From assembly GCA_918797485.1 (NCBI GenBank), contig CAKKNE010000001.1, forward strand, positions 3,782,001 to 3,846,000: a stretch of 64,000 bases of DNA, read 5' to 3'. A program made the translations under genes and the position numbers. Below the pieces are notes generated by a model. That model made no database searches, had not been told where the DNA came from, and saw only the letters and a list, made by a program, of their open reading frames with translations. Positions 28,809 to 38,399 of this stretch are shown one piece after another; positions within the stretch are counted from its first letter, which is position 1; each line of letters opens with the position of its first letter. Source of the DNA: Pelagomonas calceolata (lineage: Eukaryota > Sar > Pelagophyceae > Pelagomonadales > Pelagomonadaceae).

Positions 28809-29795
28809 GAGGCAGGTGTTAAACGGCGCTATCGTTTCGAGCGCGCGCTATGGCGTCTTCTTTGCGAGCGCGCGCTGTTGCCGGCTTCAGGAACTGCAGG
28901 GAGAGCTGCAGGTGTCCTCTGGCCCCCGGGGGCACCGTTTCTCTGCAAGAGCTGGCGGGCAACGACAGATTTAGACCGATCGAAAGCGTTTCTTACGTTT
29001 GATAGCTCTCCTCGCTGTTGCTACAGCAGCGTGAACAACCTGCGTCCAGCTTCGCCCAGCGCGCACGCCGCCCCCATGTTCGTCGACGTCTCCGACGCGA
29101 GAGACGTCCCAACGCCGCCCTAGGAGGTACTAGCCGGTTTTTGACAGGGTGAGGCTCGGTTCGGTCGCCCGCGCGGCGACCGCGCGATGAGCACCGGACG
29201 GTTCGGCCACGAACGGAGAGCCGCGGCGTTGTTGACGAGGAAACGTCGACGAGCGGCGGTGTGCGTGGGGACTACACCTCGTGATGGGCCCGTGCCTGGA
29301 AATTGCCGAGCGTCGCGTGCGCACGTACGTTCGAAGCAGCAAGAGTGCTACGACTGGCTTGACTGGTCTGGATGTGTGTTTTTGGATATGTTTACTGTTT
29401 TGTGGAGTATTGTCGGGCGCCTCTCAACAGCACACTCCTGAAGACCATTGCTTATAGAAGCTCAGAGTCGCAAAGTTAGCACGTCGTTTTCACGCTCGGC
29501 GCCGTGTCTGACAAACCATTCTGTACTTCAGACTCGGATTTACATCAATCCGCGCGCGGACACAGCTTTTATTTTGCTCTACCAACACCACACACTGATG
29601 ATCACTGTGTCGAGGCGCGCTCGCGATAATTAAAAAGGCTGTCGCGTCGTTTCAACCGTCGCCACCGTCGCGATAGCGGCGAATCTCGCGCGACGCCGGC
29701 AGAGCCCCTGCGTGGCGGGCGGCGGGCGCGAGTCGCGCAGGTCTACGTGCGCCTCCCGAGCCAAAAATGCCCACGCAGGCCAACCAAAATTAAAC
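28809..29795. other. Long divergent spacer
   Basis: Nearly 1 kb without a convincing gene. ORFs of up to 145 codons here have no protein-like features or recognisable domain. The part from about 29350 to 29640 is AT-richer than its surroundings. No palindrome copy and no clear introner end was found. Confidence 0.4.
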
Positions 29796-30640
29796 ATGAA
29801 TCAGTACAACGCCATCGAAGACCAGCCCGTCCTGGAGACGCGCAACAAGTCGCCCTCGACATCCATCTCTAAGATTGTCGCCGTAAGTGTCGTTCTGTCC
29901 TTCGCGCTCGGCGCCTGCGCCGCCACGGCCATATCCTACCGCTCGGGCGGCGTGACGAATCTGGCTGTGACAGAAAATTGCAAAACTGCTGCCGCTCTTC
30001 ATGCTTTTCTCGATCCGAATGACCAGCGGGCTGCTACGGCGGAGAGCGCTTGTAGCCCGTTCATCTTACCGGCACCTGCTAGTACGATTGGTAAGTGTCC
30101 GGCGGCCCCCGACGTTCCGGTGTCGCTGCCCTCGCTGGCGGGAGATGTACATCGAGAATCATACAACCCCGAGAAGATCGTCATCGGAGGCGCGATGTGT
30201 GGCGATTCCTCCGTAACTTCAATGTATGGGGTGTGACGCAGAGCCGAAATTAAATTTCTGTGACGTGGGAATCGCGTCGCGCGATCGACGCGATTCGTTC
30301 CACGCAGGTCCAGACGAACGTCTGGGTGAAGGGCCCCATGATGGACACCGCGAAGATCGATATCCACGGAACCGGTATAGGGGGCGATCTCATGGTCCAG
30401 GGTACGATGACCGACGACGCGAGCATCTTCATCGACGCGGGGGGCGGTGTGCGCAACATCATCGTGCAGGCCGAAATGAGTGGAAACGCGAAGATCACCG
30501 TCGTCGGCGAGGTGTCCGGAGGCATCACGGTAGCGTCCTCCATGTCGGGTCACGCTAAGATTGAGGCTGGGAGCTGTGGCAAGCCGACGTCGCCCCCCAT
30601 CCTCACGGGGTCGACGTTCATCACCGGCACCGGCTGCTAA
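29796..30640 (+). CDS. Type II membrane protein with beta-rich repetitive C-terminus
   Basis: Two exons, 29796-30230 and 30308-30640, joined in phase 0 (…SVTSMYG then VQTNVWVKG), give about 255 residues. A short cytosolic N-terminus is followed by a membrane anchor (KIVAVSVVLSFALGACAATA, about residues 29-48). After a linker, the second exon has repeating strands of ~15-18 residues (AKIDIHGTGIGGDLMVQG, ASIFIDAGGGVRNIIVQA, AKITVVGEVSGGITVAS). This pattern suggests a small beta-helix or adhesin-like fold. The family is not recognised. The 77-bp intron (30231-30307) ends TCCACGCAG like the other introners. Confidence 0.7.
30231..30307 (+). other. Introner-like intron
   Basis: A 77-bp GT-AG intron, phase 0. 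It contains CGCGCGATCGACGCGA, a variant of the introner core, and ends TTCCACGCAG. An in-frame TGA near its start shows it must be removed. No clean target duplication is visible, so it is older than those at 53 and 58 kb. Confidence 0.65.
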
Positions 30641-30671
30641 ATCTAGACGCTTCCTCTCCCCTTGTATAATA

Positions 30672-30770
30672 ACCCTTTGATTGACTCGTACCATCGATGC
30701 GACACTTGCCCCCGTGACCGCGTCCGCGCGACGGCGGGGAGCGCCCCACGCCATCGACGCGACGTGGACA
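30672..30770. repeat. Non-coding introner-core sequences between convergent genes
   Basis: Two core copies (ACCATCGATGCGACAC and ACGCCATCGACGCGACG), about 75 bp apart, lie in the 160-bp gap between convergent stops, in presumed 3' UTRs. Confidence 0.45.
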
Positions 30771-30801
30771 TACTCAACTCTCAAAAATGTTAGAAAAAGA
30801 C

Positions 30802-31656
30802 CTAAATCTTCGCCGCCTCCGCCTCGGAGACCGTAGGAGCCCCCTCGCGGTCGACCGCGTCCATCTGTTCCTGGAGTTTTAGAGCAGCCATCTCTTTCGA
30901 AGCGTCGACGGCGTTCTGCGCCTGGATGCGGGCGTGGGCCCGTTTCTCCGCGTCCGCGACGTCGGCGGAGGGCTTCGCGGCCGCCTCCGCGCGCGCCATC
31001 GCTCCACTCAACTCGTCCGTCATATCATCTTCACTCTCTAATGTTAATTCGATGCACCTCACCAACCCGTCGGACTGCTTCAGGGCGTAGTAGGCGCGCA
31101 CGGCCACCAAACCGAGGAAGTTCGCGTCCTTCAGTCGTTGGCCCTTGACGTGCGAAGCCGTGAAGTGCAAGCCGTTCACCGACACCTTCTCGCCCTCTTT
31201 CAGGGGCTGATCTACTGGTTTTTCATTTCGTACATAGGCTAACAAACCGCCCGCCCGTTGTAACAGTCGGTGCGGCAACCTTGGTATAGCGAGCTCGGGC
31301 GCGTCGTGCTCGTGGAAGCCGATCGTATGTAATTGGATAATGTCGTCATCTTTAAGATCGGCCTTTGACGCTCTCGCCATAATATAACAGCCCCGTTGCT
31401 TGATCTGGCCCTGGACCGCGACGCGCAAATCACTATCCATGGGTGGAGGCGGTTTATCGCCGGGCACGACGCAATTTTTTCGGTGTCTCGGCCAGTCCTT
31501 GCGCTGGCACTCGCGGTTGCAGTACCGCACCTCCTTGCAGCGCGCGCAGGGCCGCAGCCGGATGTAGAGCGGGGCATTGGCGCCGGCGCCCATGTTCAGC
31601 TTCGCTCGTAGGCCACAGGCCTCGCAGCGCTCGTTGGGCCAGCCCTGGTTGTTCAT
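30802..31656 (-). CDS. MYND finger protein with N-terminal finger
   Basis: 284 residues from the ATG at 31656 (MNNQGWPNERCEACGLRAK). The N-terminal finger (about 10-60) has CEAC, CARC, VRYCNRECQRKDWPRHRKNC, a complete MYND ligand set. The middle (about 75-215) looks globular, with GCYIMARASKADLKDDDIIQLHTIGF, and the end is an Ala/Glu/Lys coiled coil. The function is unknown beyond protein interaction. It converges on the 29.8-kb gene. Confidence 0.8.
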   Translation of the reverse strand: MNNQGWPNERCEACGLRAKLNMGAGANAPLYIRLRPCARCKEVRYCNRECQRKDWPRHRKNCVVPGDKPPPPMDSDLRVAVQGQIKQRGCYIMARASKADLKDDDIIQLHTIGFHEHDAPELAIPRLPHRLLQRAGGLLAYVRNEKPVDQPLKEGEKVSVNGLHFTASHVKGQRLKDANFLGLVAVRAYYALKQSDGLVRCIELTLESEDDMTDELSGAMARAEAAAKPSADVADAEKRAHARIQAQNAVDASKEMAALKLQEQMDAVDREGAPTVSEAEAAKI

Positions 31657-31866
31657 CGTTCTTAGCGTTTGCAATGCGTGCGGGCAGTTTCGGCTGGCAG
31701 CTTTTGGAACTCGAAGGCTGTGGCGGCGTACAGGGTTGCTTTGACGGTGCGCTTGCTACCTCGAACGCAAGACTATACCTCGGAGTGTCCCGTGACGAGG
31801 CCTTGGGTGCACTGATGATGGTTGCGGGCAGTTTAGCGCGGACAAAATCCTGCTGTTATCGAGCGC

Positions 31867-31890
31867 GCTAGCGTGCTGAAAGACACTAGC
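31867..31890 (-). promoter_or_regulatory. GCTAG...CTAGC palindrome (copy 7)
   Basis: On the minus strand it reads GCTAGTGTCTTTC, AGCAC, GCTAGC. It lies in the 475-bp divergent spacer between the MYND gene and ARPC3 and is followed by a CGGCTTTTTCGCAGC stretch. Confidence 0.6.
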
Positions 31891-32131
31891 AAGCGCCCGG
31901 CTTTTTCGCAGCGCGGCCATTTTGCGTCGATTCGTCCGTGTTCACACGGCCAGAGGATTGCTGCAGTCACGCCCAGCCGGCGCTGTCGCGGAGAAGCGCT
32001 CGCCGGCCACCCGCGGATTAGCAAAAGCCACCTTTGGCTGGCTGTCCACAAAACTCTATATTTGGCCCATTGCGCGGCGGGGATACTACTCTGCTCGACA
32101 GACAGCGTAAAAAAAACTAGCCCGACAAAAA

Positions 32132-32659
32132 ATGCCCGCTTATCACAGCAAGATCGACGGCGCCGGCGCCGACGAGGCCTGCGGCTGCGCCTTACTACCG
32201 CTAAAAACCAAGCTGCGGGGCCCCGCGCCGGCGGCGCCTTTTGAGGGCGACGACATCATCGACGAGACGATCAAGTATTTTAGACCGAACTGCCTGTTCC
32301 GCAACTTCGACGTCTCCAAGTCGTCGGACCGCACGCTCGTCTACCTCACGCTAAGCATGCAGCAGTTCCTCAAGGAGTGCGAGCGCCATTCTACGAGACA
32401 GGCGGGCGAGAAGGCCGTCAAGAGTTTGGTCCTCAAACAGTTCCCGATCCCCGGGTCGCCGGGCTGGCCGCTCGGCGGCCTCTTCCCGCCGCCAAAGGAC
32501 ATCCAGGAGGGCGAGGCTTGGAGGCTGTACATGAAGCAAGCTAGAGACGAGCTTTCCACGAGGACGCTCGACGTGCTCTACAAGGACGACGGCGCGAAGG
32601 ACAAGTGGTGGGGCTCGTTCGCGAAGCGCAAGTTCATGCAGAAGGAGCTGCGCGCGTAA
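32132..32659 (+). CDS. ARPC3: Arp2/3 complex subunit 3 (p21-Arc)
   Basis: 175 residues, close to the 178 of human ARPC3, and collinear throughout. Key stretches are MPAYHSKIDG at the start, ALLPLKTKLRGPAP, DDIIDETIKYFRPNCLFRNF, DRTLVYLTL, VLKQFPIPGSPGWPLGGLF and KWWGSFAKRKFMQKEL at the end. It is a structural subunit of the actin-branching Arp2/3 complex in the cytosol. There are no introns. The start is fixed by the conserved MPAYHS. Confidence 0.95.
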   Translation: MPAYHSKIDGAGADEACGCALLPLKTKLRGPAPAAPFEGDDIIDETIKYFRPNCLFRNFDVSKSSDRTLVYLTLSMQQFLKECERHSTRQAGEKAVKSLVLKQFPIPGSPGWPLGGLFPPPKDIQEGEAWRLYMKQARDELSTRTLDVLYKDDGAKDKWWGSFAKRKFMQKELRA

Positions 32660-32747
32660 GTATGCTATATGTGTGAATCCGAGCGACGGTGGGGCTGCCC
32701 TCGACGCCATCGCCGCGATGGCGACAGGGACTCCTATGGACAAAAAG

Positions 32748-33560
32748 TTACCTCGAGGACTTCTTCTCGGGCTCGTCCTGGACGGCGTGCGGGAAGAGCA
32801 GCGGCACGGTCTGCTGCTTGAACGTGTTCACGAGGAAGAACGTCGTCGATATTAAAGCGACGCGCCAGAAGAGGCCCTTGAAGAGGCCCTGCACGACGCC
32901 GTACTCGGTCGCCAAACTTCTACCCGTCTGCACGATCCCATCGTACTTCTTGCGCCCCAGGTCGCCCTGCATGCAACTTTTGATCGTGTCCAGAGGATGC
33001 GTCGCGACGCCCGCGAGCAGCGCGCCCGTCAACGACCCCGCCGCGAGCGCCGCGTTCTTCTCCATGCCTGAACTCTCTACAAGCTTCTCCTGGATCAAGG
33101 GCGTGACGCCCAACATACTCATGGTGAACATGGCCTCCCTCCCGATGGTCGTCGTGATGCCGCGCCCGATCGCCGCCGCGCCGTACTCCTGGACAATGCG
33201 CGCGGGCGTGCCTAGGGTCGAACCGCCGAACCGCTGCTGCTGGATCATGCAGAGCTCCCAGATGCTACACGGCACTCCAGAAGCAGCACCTCCCAGGAAC
33301 GCGCCGCCCACCTGGACGGCGTCCTTATCATTACTTGACTTGGCGAGCAACTTCTGGAAGAAGCCCGTGCCGACGAACTGCACGGCGTTCGTCCCGCCCA
33401 GGTTCATGCAGGCCATGGGCAATCCTCTGTAAACTTTCAGGGGGCTGAACGCGCCGCCGCTCGTCGTCCACGTCGTATTCAACTTAATGCCCTGCTGGAG
33501 CGTGTTCTTCCACACCAGACAGGGGTAGTTGCAGCACTTACTGAGCACGCCCGTGACCAT
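32748..33560 (-). CDS. Mitochondrial-carrier-family protein
   Basis: 270 residues with repeated amphipathic/hydrophobic helices. The clearest carrier signature is GVATHPLDTIKSCMQ at about residues 203-217, matching Px[DE]xx[KR]. A second half-signature is PCSIWELCMIQQQ at about 96-108, while the first repeat (YPCLVWKNTLQQG) is degenerate. The end is PEKKSSR. It is probably an inner-membrane metabolite carrier; substrate unknown. The second ATG-proximal intron acceptor-like CGCAG just before the start could mean a 5'-UTR intron. Confidence 0.78.
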   Translation of the reverse strand: MVTGVLSKCCNYPCLVWKNTLQQGIKLNTTWTTSGGAFSPLKVYRGLPMACMNLGGTNAVQFVGTGFFQKLLAKSSNDKDAVQVGGAFLGGAASGVPCSIWELCMIQQQRFGGSTLGTPARIVQEYGAAAIGRGITTTIGREAMFTMSMLGVTPLIQEKLVESSGMEKNAALAAGSLTGALLAGVATHPLDTIKSCMQGDLGRKKYDGIVQTGRSLATEYGVVQGLFKGLFWRVALISTTFFLVNTFKQQTVPLLFPHAVQDEPEKKSSR

Positions 33561-34228
33561 GCCTGCGTTTTTTGTGTTGTTTGGTCGCGGCGATGCGTCA
33601 GCGAGTGCGCCTGGGACATTTATACGCCATCGACGCGACTCGCTTGCCAGGGTCGCGGCGATGGCGCGGAGGCCGGGATGGGACGCCGCGCCGCGGACCG
33701 AGCACGCAGTTCTCGCCGCCGGAGAGGCGCTGGAGGTCGCTGCCGCCGCCCATTGTCGTCGCGCTGATTAATTTGTGGTGCGCGCGAGGCTGCGTGTTGT
33801 AGCTTTTTGCTTGCGAATTGCACGCGTTGTTGACAGCCTCCCACTGGATGCAGTGTTCACAGCCTGCAGGCAATCGCAGAGAGCAAAATCTCTTGCTGGT
33901 AACAGCGGTCGTATGCGTTCGTCAACAAGCGCAGTTCGATCTAGCAATCGGTATGTTCGTAGGCGCGTGCGAGCGCCCGCCGAATTGGTCCACAGAGGTA
34001 GAGGTATGACAGCAACGCCACATGCTATGCCAAGCAACAGCACAGCACTAGTCCCGAAGGCTGCTACCTGTCGCAATCCGTCGCTTAACAAACAGAGCGC
34101 TAGCGTTCAACACTCGCGCTAGCGTCCAACACTCACTAGTCCAATTTTGCTGATCGATCGATTGCGATGATGTCGATGCCATAGGGCTGCCCAACGCGAG
34201 CAATTCGGCGGCCAGACGCTGCCGCCGC
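33561..34228. other. Divergent spacer with introner-core hairpin arms
   Basis: 668 bases without a gene. At about 33587-33667 there are three core copies: GGTCGCGGCGATGCG, ACGCCATCGACGCGACTC and GGTCGCGGCGATGGCG. The last two are inverted relative to each other and could pair. Near 34097-34139 two GCTAGCGT(C/T)CAACACTC copies resemble half of the palindromic motif. The rest shows nothing. Confidence 0.45.
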
Positions 34229-35521
34229 ATGGCTAGAGGAGCCATGCGACGTATTTGGCTCTACTGCATCTATGCGGCAGCTGCACTCCTAGAGAACGAC
34301 ACGCGCCCGCTGTGCCGCGACGTCCGCATCCACGACGACCCGAAGAAACGGGAGGGCTACGGCAACCAGATCCATGCATTAGTGTTTGCGGCGGAGTTCG
34401 CGCGGAGCTGCGGGCTGCGCGTGGCGATACCGCGGACGGGCCGCTTCGGCGTCATCTGCAGTCGCCTGGGCTGCAAGGCCCCTCATGTGGACCGGCGCGA
34501 CTTCGGGCAAGCACCTGAAGCGGACTTCGAGGCGACCTATGTTGGCGGCGCCGGCGCTAGATGTGCGGCGCGACGGACGCGCGACTGTCGACTTGCGGAT
34601 CCTCGGTGCATCCAGAGGGCGAATGAAATCTCACAGATAAAGTCGGAGGCCCTCCGGTCTATACTAGACATCCATCACCCAGCTCGGAACGCGTCGTGCT
34701 CCGACGGTTCCGTGCCTCCAGCGACCTATGACGTCGTGGTCCACAACCGCATGTACACGACTAGGTTTGAGCGGAGAGACGAGTCCATGTTCCGGAACAA
34801 GCACGACGGGCCCCTGAACGCATCTGCAGAGGTTATGCGTATGCCGCCCTTCCAGGAATTGGTTGGACCTATCATACGGTATATCACGGCCAATAACCTG
34901 AGGCGGACGGTGTTTTTAGCCTCCAACGTGGCCGAATCGAAAGCACAAATCGCGCAACGATTTATAGAACAAAACGTAGTAGTGTGCCAGGTCGCGTCCG
35001 TCGACAAGGACCTGAGGCACCCCGACTACATCGAGAACAAAATAAGGCCGCTCTGCGACGACTGTCTGGATGTCGCGTTTTCCGAATGGTCCTATCTCGC
35101 GAGAGCTACTCATTTAATAGCGCAGCTGGGCATGCACTGTCTGGACAAGAACGGGACTTGTTTTTCACCTAGACATCGCATATTAGGAAGGGCGTCTTCC
35201 TTTTCTCATGTTGCCGCTACTTATGCCCACGTGCCGACTACTACGATTACCTCAATGAAGGATTTGGATCCGTCTAGCTTCTACCCGCCGGGCTTCCGCA
35301 CGCTTACACGTGAAAGACCCTTCCCGCACGCGTGCAAGCTCGATTCTGTCAGACACGCGTACATGACGTTCCCCGATCCTAGGGATATACGACGGCGCGG
35401 GGGGGTGAATGAGTTGGCTGCGGTGCCCGCGGATCAGCAGGGAAAGTGGAGGGAGGCCTACAAGAAGCGTGCGTTATATAAGGACGGGCCGTACGTGCAG
35501 GCGCAGCCGCCTCCTAGATGA
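34229..35521 (+). CDS. Secretory-pathway protein, fucosyltransferase-like
   Basis: A 430-residue protein with an N-terminal hydrophobic leader or anchor (RRIWLYCIYAAAALLEN). Then comes GYGNQIHALVFAAEFARSCGLRVAIP, like the GxGN-x-L motif that opens GDP-fucose transferases. A late block, DVAFSEWSYLARATHLIAQLGMHC, resembles the motif where these enzymes end their nucleotide-binding site. Many cysteines and NAS/NGT glycosylation sites support lumenal location. An O-fucosyltransferase or related GT role is inferred only from these two blocks. Confidence 0.6.
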   Translation: MARGAMRRIWLYCIYAAAALLENDTRPLCRDVRIHDDPKKREGYGNQIHALVFAAEFARSCGLRVAIPRTGRFGVICSRLGCKAPHVDRRDFGQAPEADFEATYVGGAGARCAARRTRDCRLADPRCIQRANEISQIKSEALRSILDIHHPARNASCSDGSVPPATYDVVVHNRMYTTRFERRDESMFRNKHDGPLNASAEVMRMPPFQELVGPIIRYITANNLRRTVFLASNVAESKAQIAQRFIEQNVVVCQVASVDKDLRHPDYIENKIRPLCDDCLDVAFSEWSYLARATHLIAQLGMHCLDKNGTCFSPRHRILGRASSFSHVAATYAHVPTTTITSMKDLDPSSFYPPGFRTLTRERPFPHACKLDSVRHAYMTFPDPRDIRRRGGVNELAAVPADQQGKWREAYKKRALYKDGPYVQAQPPPR

Positions 35522-35571
35522 CTAATGTGAATGAATGTCCTAATGTACTTCAGATTAAGGTTAAAAACGAT

Positions 35572-35680
35572 TGCCGCGATGGCGTCCACCTCGCGGCGAT
35601 CGCGTGACGCCATGCGACGTCGCGTCGAGGGCGCCTCGCGCCACCCAGACGCCATCGCCGCGACCCACCACACATGTCGA
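35572..35680. repeat. Non-coding introner-like sequence
   Basis: A ~110-bp stretch with core copies in both orientations (GCCGCGATGGCGTCC and GACGCCATCGCCGCGACC). It lies between convergent stops, in the presumed 3' UTR of the hydrolase gene. Confidence 0.45.
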
Positions 35681-35686
35681 TGCCAT

Positions 35687-36526
35687 CTACGCGTCGAGGA
35701 AGGCGCCGATGGCCCCGGCCCACTGGACCTTGGGTTGCGTGAGCGCGTGCGCGACGTGGTCGGACCCGTCGATGACCACGAGTTGCTTGGTCGAACTCCC
35801 GAGCGCATCATAGAGAGCCCGCTGCGTTTCTCGAGAAGCGTAGGGGTCCTGGTCGCCGTGAATCACCAAACAGGGGCACGTGACGTCGCCAAGATCCACC
35901 GCGAACTCAGATAAAGCTGTCCAGTCGACGCACTGCGGGTCCGCGGCCAGCGCCGCGCGAGCGAATGCATCGGAGTCTGCCGCGGAGATCGAGTTAGGTA
36001 GGTTAAAGTCCGACGCGCAGTCTTCTAGTGTTTGTGGTCCTCGCGGCACCGAGGCTTTAAACCGGCCTTCATCATCGGCGTAGTCTCCTGTTTCATCCCA
36101 GACGGAGCTGTACAATACTAATCTATCGACGAGATCTGTGGAAGCGGCGACCTTCTGCGCGACCAGACCTCCATACGACCAGCCGAGCAGATGCACTTTC
36201 TCGTGTTTCGTTCGTAAGTCTGCCAGTACATCACATACATCATTCACACACGTAGACGGCCTCAACAAGCCGTCGGCGGCGCGTTTTTGTGTTCTTCCGA
36301 AGCCGCGAAAGTCCATGCCATAGGCGGCCCGGCCCAACGTGTCGATCGCGCCCGTCGTCTGCCACACCGGGCCGCTGCTCCATGTTCGGCCGTGGAGGAG
36401 CAGGACGGCGTCGTCCGTTTTTGTGGTTTTGCTGGTTATTACGGAGAGCTTGTAGCCGTCGCGGGCTGGGACTCTGAACTCTAGGGCGCTGCTGCTGCAT
36501 GCGATGAGGAGCACGCAACGCAGCAT
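35687..36526 (-). CDS. Alpha/beta hydrolase
   Basis: 279 residues with a hydrophobic leader (MLRCVLLIACSSSALEF). The alpha/beta fold shows HGRTWSSGPVW as the oxyanion-hole loop, the nucleophile elbow GWSYGG (Ser near residue 117), the acid in VIHGDQDPYAS and the catalytic His in DGSDHVAH. The triad is complete. The lid is small and the substrate cannot be read. The leader, ending SSSALEF, is consistent with plastid or secretory targeting. Confidence 0.88.
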   Translation of the reverse strand: MLRCVLLIACSSSALEFRVPARDGYKLSVITSKTTKTDDAVLLLHGRTWSSGPVWQTTGAIDTLGRAAYGMDFRGFGRTQKRAADGLLRPSTCVNDVCDVLADLRTKHEKVHLLGWSYGGLVAQKVAASTDLVDRLVLYSSVWDETGDYADDEGRFKASVPRGPQTLEDCASDFNLPNSISAADSDAFARAALAADPQCVDWTALSEFAVDLGDVTCPCLVIHGDQDPYASRETQRALYDALGSSTKQLVVIDGSDHVAHALTQPKVQWAGAIGAFLDA

Positions 36527-36634
36527 CGTGCACTGTCAATTATAGGTGGTTGTGCCGTCCAGAGAACGTGATTTGCTTGCTCACGCAGCGCGTGCGACCC
36601 GATTCCAGTCTGGCCGCGATTAATTTTTTGCCTA

Positions 36635-36658
36635 GCTAGCGTACCTAAACACACTTAG
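36635..36658 (-). promoter_or_regulatory. Palindrome variant upstream of the sulfhydrylase gene
   Basis: On the minus strand it reads CTAAGTGTGTTTAGGTAC then GCTAGC, a diverged copy of the recurring motif. It lies in the 206-bp divergent spacer, about 75 bp before the start. Confidence 0.4.
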
Positions 36659-36732
36659 GATTCCCGGAGCGTGGAAAGTGGCTCTTTCATCGCTATTTGC
36701 AGCAAGATTAAGCATCGAATAGCTGCCAGAAC

Positions 36733-38310
36733 ATGACCATCAAGCCGCTTCTTGCACTGGCATGCGCTGCGGCGCCTGTCTCCGCGCTCATCGCTCCGCG
36801 CAGCTCGCCTGTTAAGACAGCTCTCAGCAAGACAGCGCTGAGAGCGTGGGGACCCGATTGGGAGCTCGAACCGGAGTCGACGTGCATCCACGGCGGCTGG
36901 GCGCCCGACCCCGCCACCACCGCGCGCGCCGTGCCCGTCTACCGCACGGGCCCCTACCAGTTCGAGTCCACCGAAAAGGCCGCGAAGCTCTTTGCCCTGG
37001 CCGAGCTCGGCAACATCTACAGTCGCATCATGAACCCGACGACGGACGTCCTGGAAAAGCGCATGGCTTTGCTCGAGGGCGCGCCGGAGTTGGGTGGATT
37101 AGGCGTGGCCTCGGGCACGAACGCGGCTTTTTATTCCATCATCAACCTCGCCCAGGCGGGCGACAACATCGTAAGTGCGAGAAATTTATACGGAGGCACG
37201 TACACGCAATTCAAGGACATCCTGCCGACCTTAGGCATCACGGTGAAGTTCGTGGACTCGAACTCGCCGAGAGCCTTCGCTGAGGCCGCGGACGAGAAGA
37301 CGCGGGCCTTCTTCACGGAGACCGTCAGCAACCCTGCGCTAGATGTTGCAGACATCAAGGCTATCAGTGAAGAGGCCCACAAGATTGGTCTGCCGCTGAT
37401 TGTCGACGACACGTTCACGACGCCCTACTTATGTAGACCCTTCGACCACGGCGCCGACATTATTTGTCATTCCCTCACGAAGTGGACGGGCGGCCACGAC
37501 ACGGCCATTGGGGGAATTGTGATTGACAAGGGCACGTTCGACTGGTCGACGGGCAAGCACCCGCTGTTCACGGAGCCGGACACGTCCTACGGCGGGCTGC
37601 GGTGGGGCATTGATTTACCGGAGATGCTCGCGCCCCTCGCGTATATTCTGCGCATGCGCACGGTGCCCCTCCGTAACCTAGGAGGGTGCATGTCGCCGGA
37701 CAACGCGTGGATGGCGTTACAAGGTATTGAAACCTTGCCCATGCGGATGGAGAAACATTGTGCGCGGCGGCGTCCGTTCCCTTCGAGTCGCGGCGATGGC
37801 GTAGCGGTCGGACGCCGTCTGCGCGCGCGCCTCGACCCCCGCCGTTCGTACGCCATCGAGTCGCGTGGAGGTGTCGGACACCGTCGACGCGCCGCGTCAC
37901 TCGCCGCCCGCGCCGCAGGCGAGAACGCCATGAAGGTGGCCACGCACCTGTCGAAGCACCCCAAAATCGAGTGGGTCCGCTACCCGGGCCTGTCGCGTGA
38001 TCCCATGCACCGGCTCCAGAAGACGTATTTGAAGGGCAAGGGCGGTCCCCTGGTCGTAATCGGCCTCAAGGGCGGCCGCGCCGCCGGCGAGAAGATGATC
38101 AACTCGCTCAAGCTCTTCTCGCACGTGGCCAACGTCGGCGACGCCAAATCGTTAGCGATCCACCCCGCGTCGACGACGCACTCGCAGCTCTCCGACGAGG
38201 AGCAGATCGAGACAGGGCTTCCGCCCGAGCTCGTGCGCCTGTCCGTCGGCATCGAGCACATCGACGACATCATCAAGGACCTGAACCAGGCGCTGGCCCA
38301 GATCGAGTGA
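36733..38310 (+). CDS. PLP-dependent O-acetylhomoserine/O-acetylserine sulfhydrylase
   Basis: Exons 36733-37759 and 37919-38310 give 472 residues. The 159-bp insert between them has no in-frame stop, so an unspliced reading adds 53 foreign residues between EKHC and ENAMKVA. Removing GT...AG restores KHCENAM, as the family requires. The N-terminus is a hydrophobic leader (LLALACAAAPVSALIAP). Cys/Met PLP-enzyme marks are YSRIMNPTTDVLEKRMA, the PLP lysine in HSLTKWTGGHDTA (about residue 248), and the MetY-type end HPASTTHSQLSDEEQ with LVRLSVGIE. It should form homocysteine or cysteine from sulfide and an O-acetyl amino acid, probably in an organelle. Confidence 0.92.
   Translation: MTIKPLLALACAAAPVSALIAPRSSPVKTALSKTALRAWGPDWELEPESTCIHGGWAPDPATTARAVPVYRTGPYQFESTEKAAKLFALAELGNIYSRIMNPTTDVLEKRMALLEGAPELGGLGVASGTNAAFYSIINLAQAGDNIVSARNLYGGTYTQFKDILPTLGITVKFVDSNSPRAFAEAADEKTRAFFTETVSNPALDVADIKAISEEAHKIGLPLIVDDTFTTPYLCRPFDHGADIICHSLTKWTGGHDTAIGGIVIDKGTFDWSTGKHPLFTEPDTSYGGLRWGIDLPEMLAPLAYILRMRTVPLRNLGGCMSPDNAWMALQGIETLPMRMEKHCARRRPFPSSRGDGVAVGRRLRARLDPRRSYAIESRGGVGHRRRAASLAARAAGENAMKVATHLSKHPKIEWVRYPGLSRDPMHRLQKTYLKGKGGPLVVIGLKGGRAAGEKMINSLKLFSHVANVGDAKSLAIHPASTTHSQLSDEEQIETGLPPELVRLSVGIEHIDDIIKDLNQALAQIE
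37760..37918 (+). other. Introner-like intron without in-frame stops
   Basis: A 159-bp GT-AG insert, phase 1. It contains TCGCGGCGATGGCG and ACGCCATCGAGTCGCG, which are inverted copies of the introner core. Its length is a multiple of three and it is open in frame, so gene finders may miss it. Confidence 0.8.
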
Positions 38311-38399
38311 TCAAGCTCCCCCCTTCGACCCCGACTACCCAATCGACCACTTCGCGTGGCACGCTGGCCAGTTAGAAAATAAGAATTCGAAGACTATTT

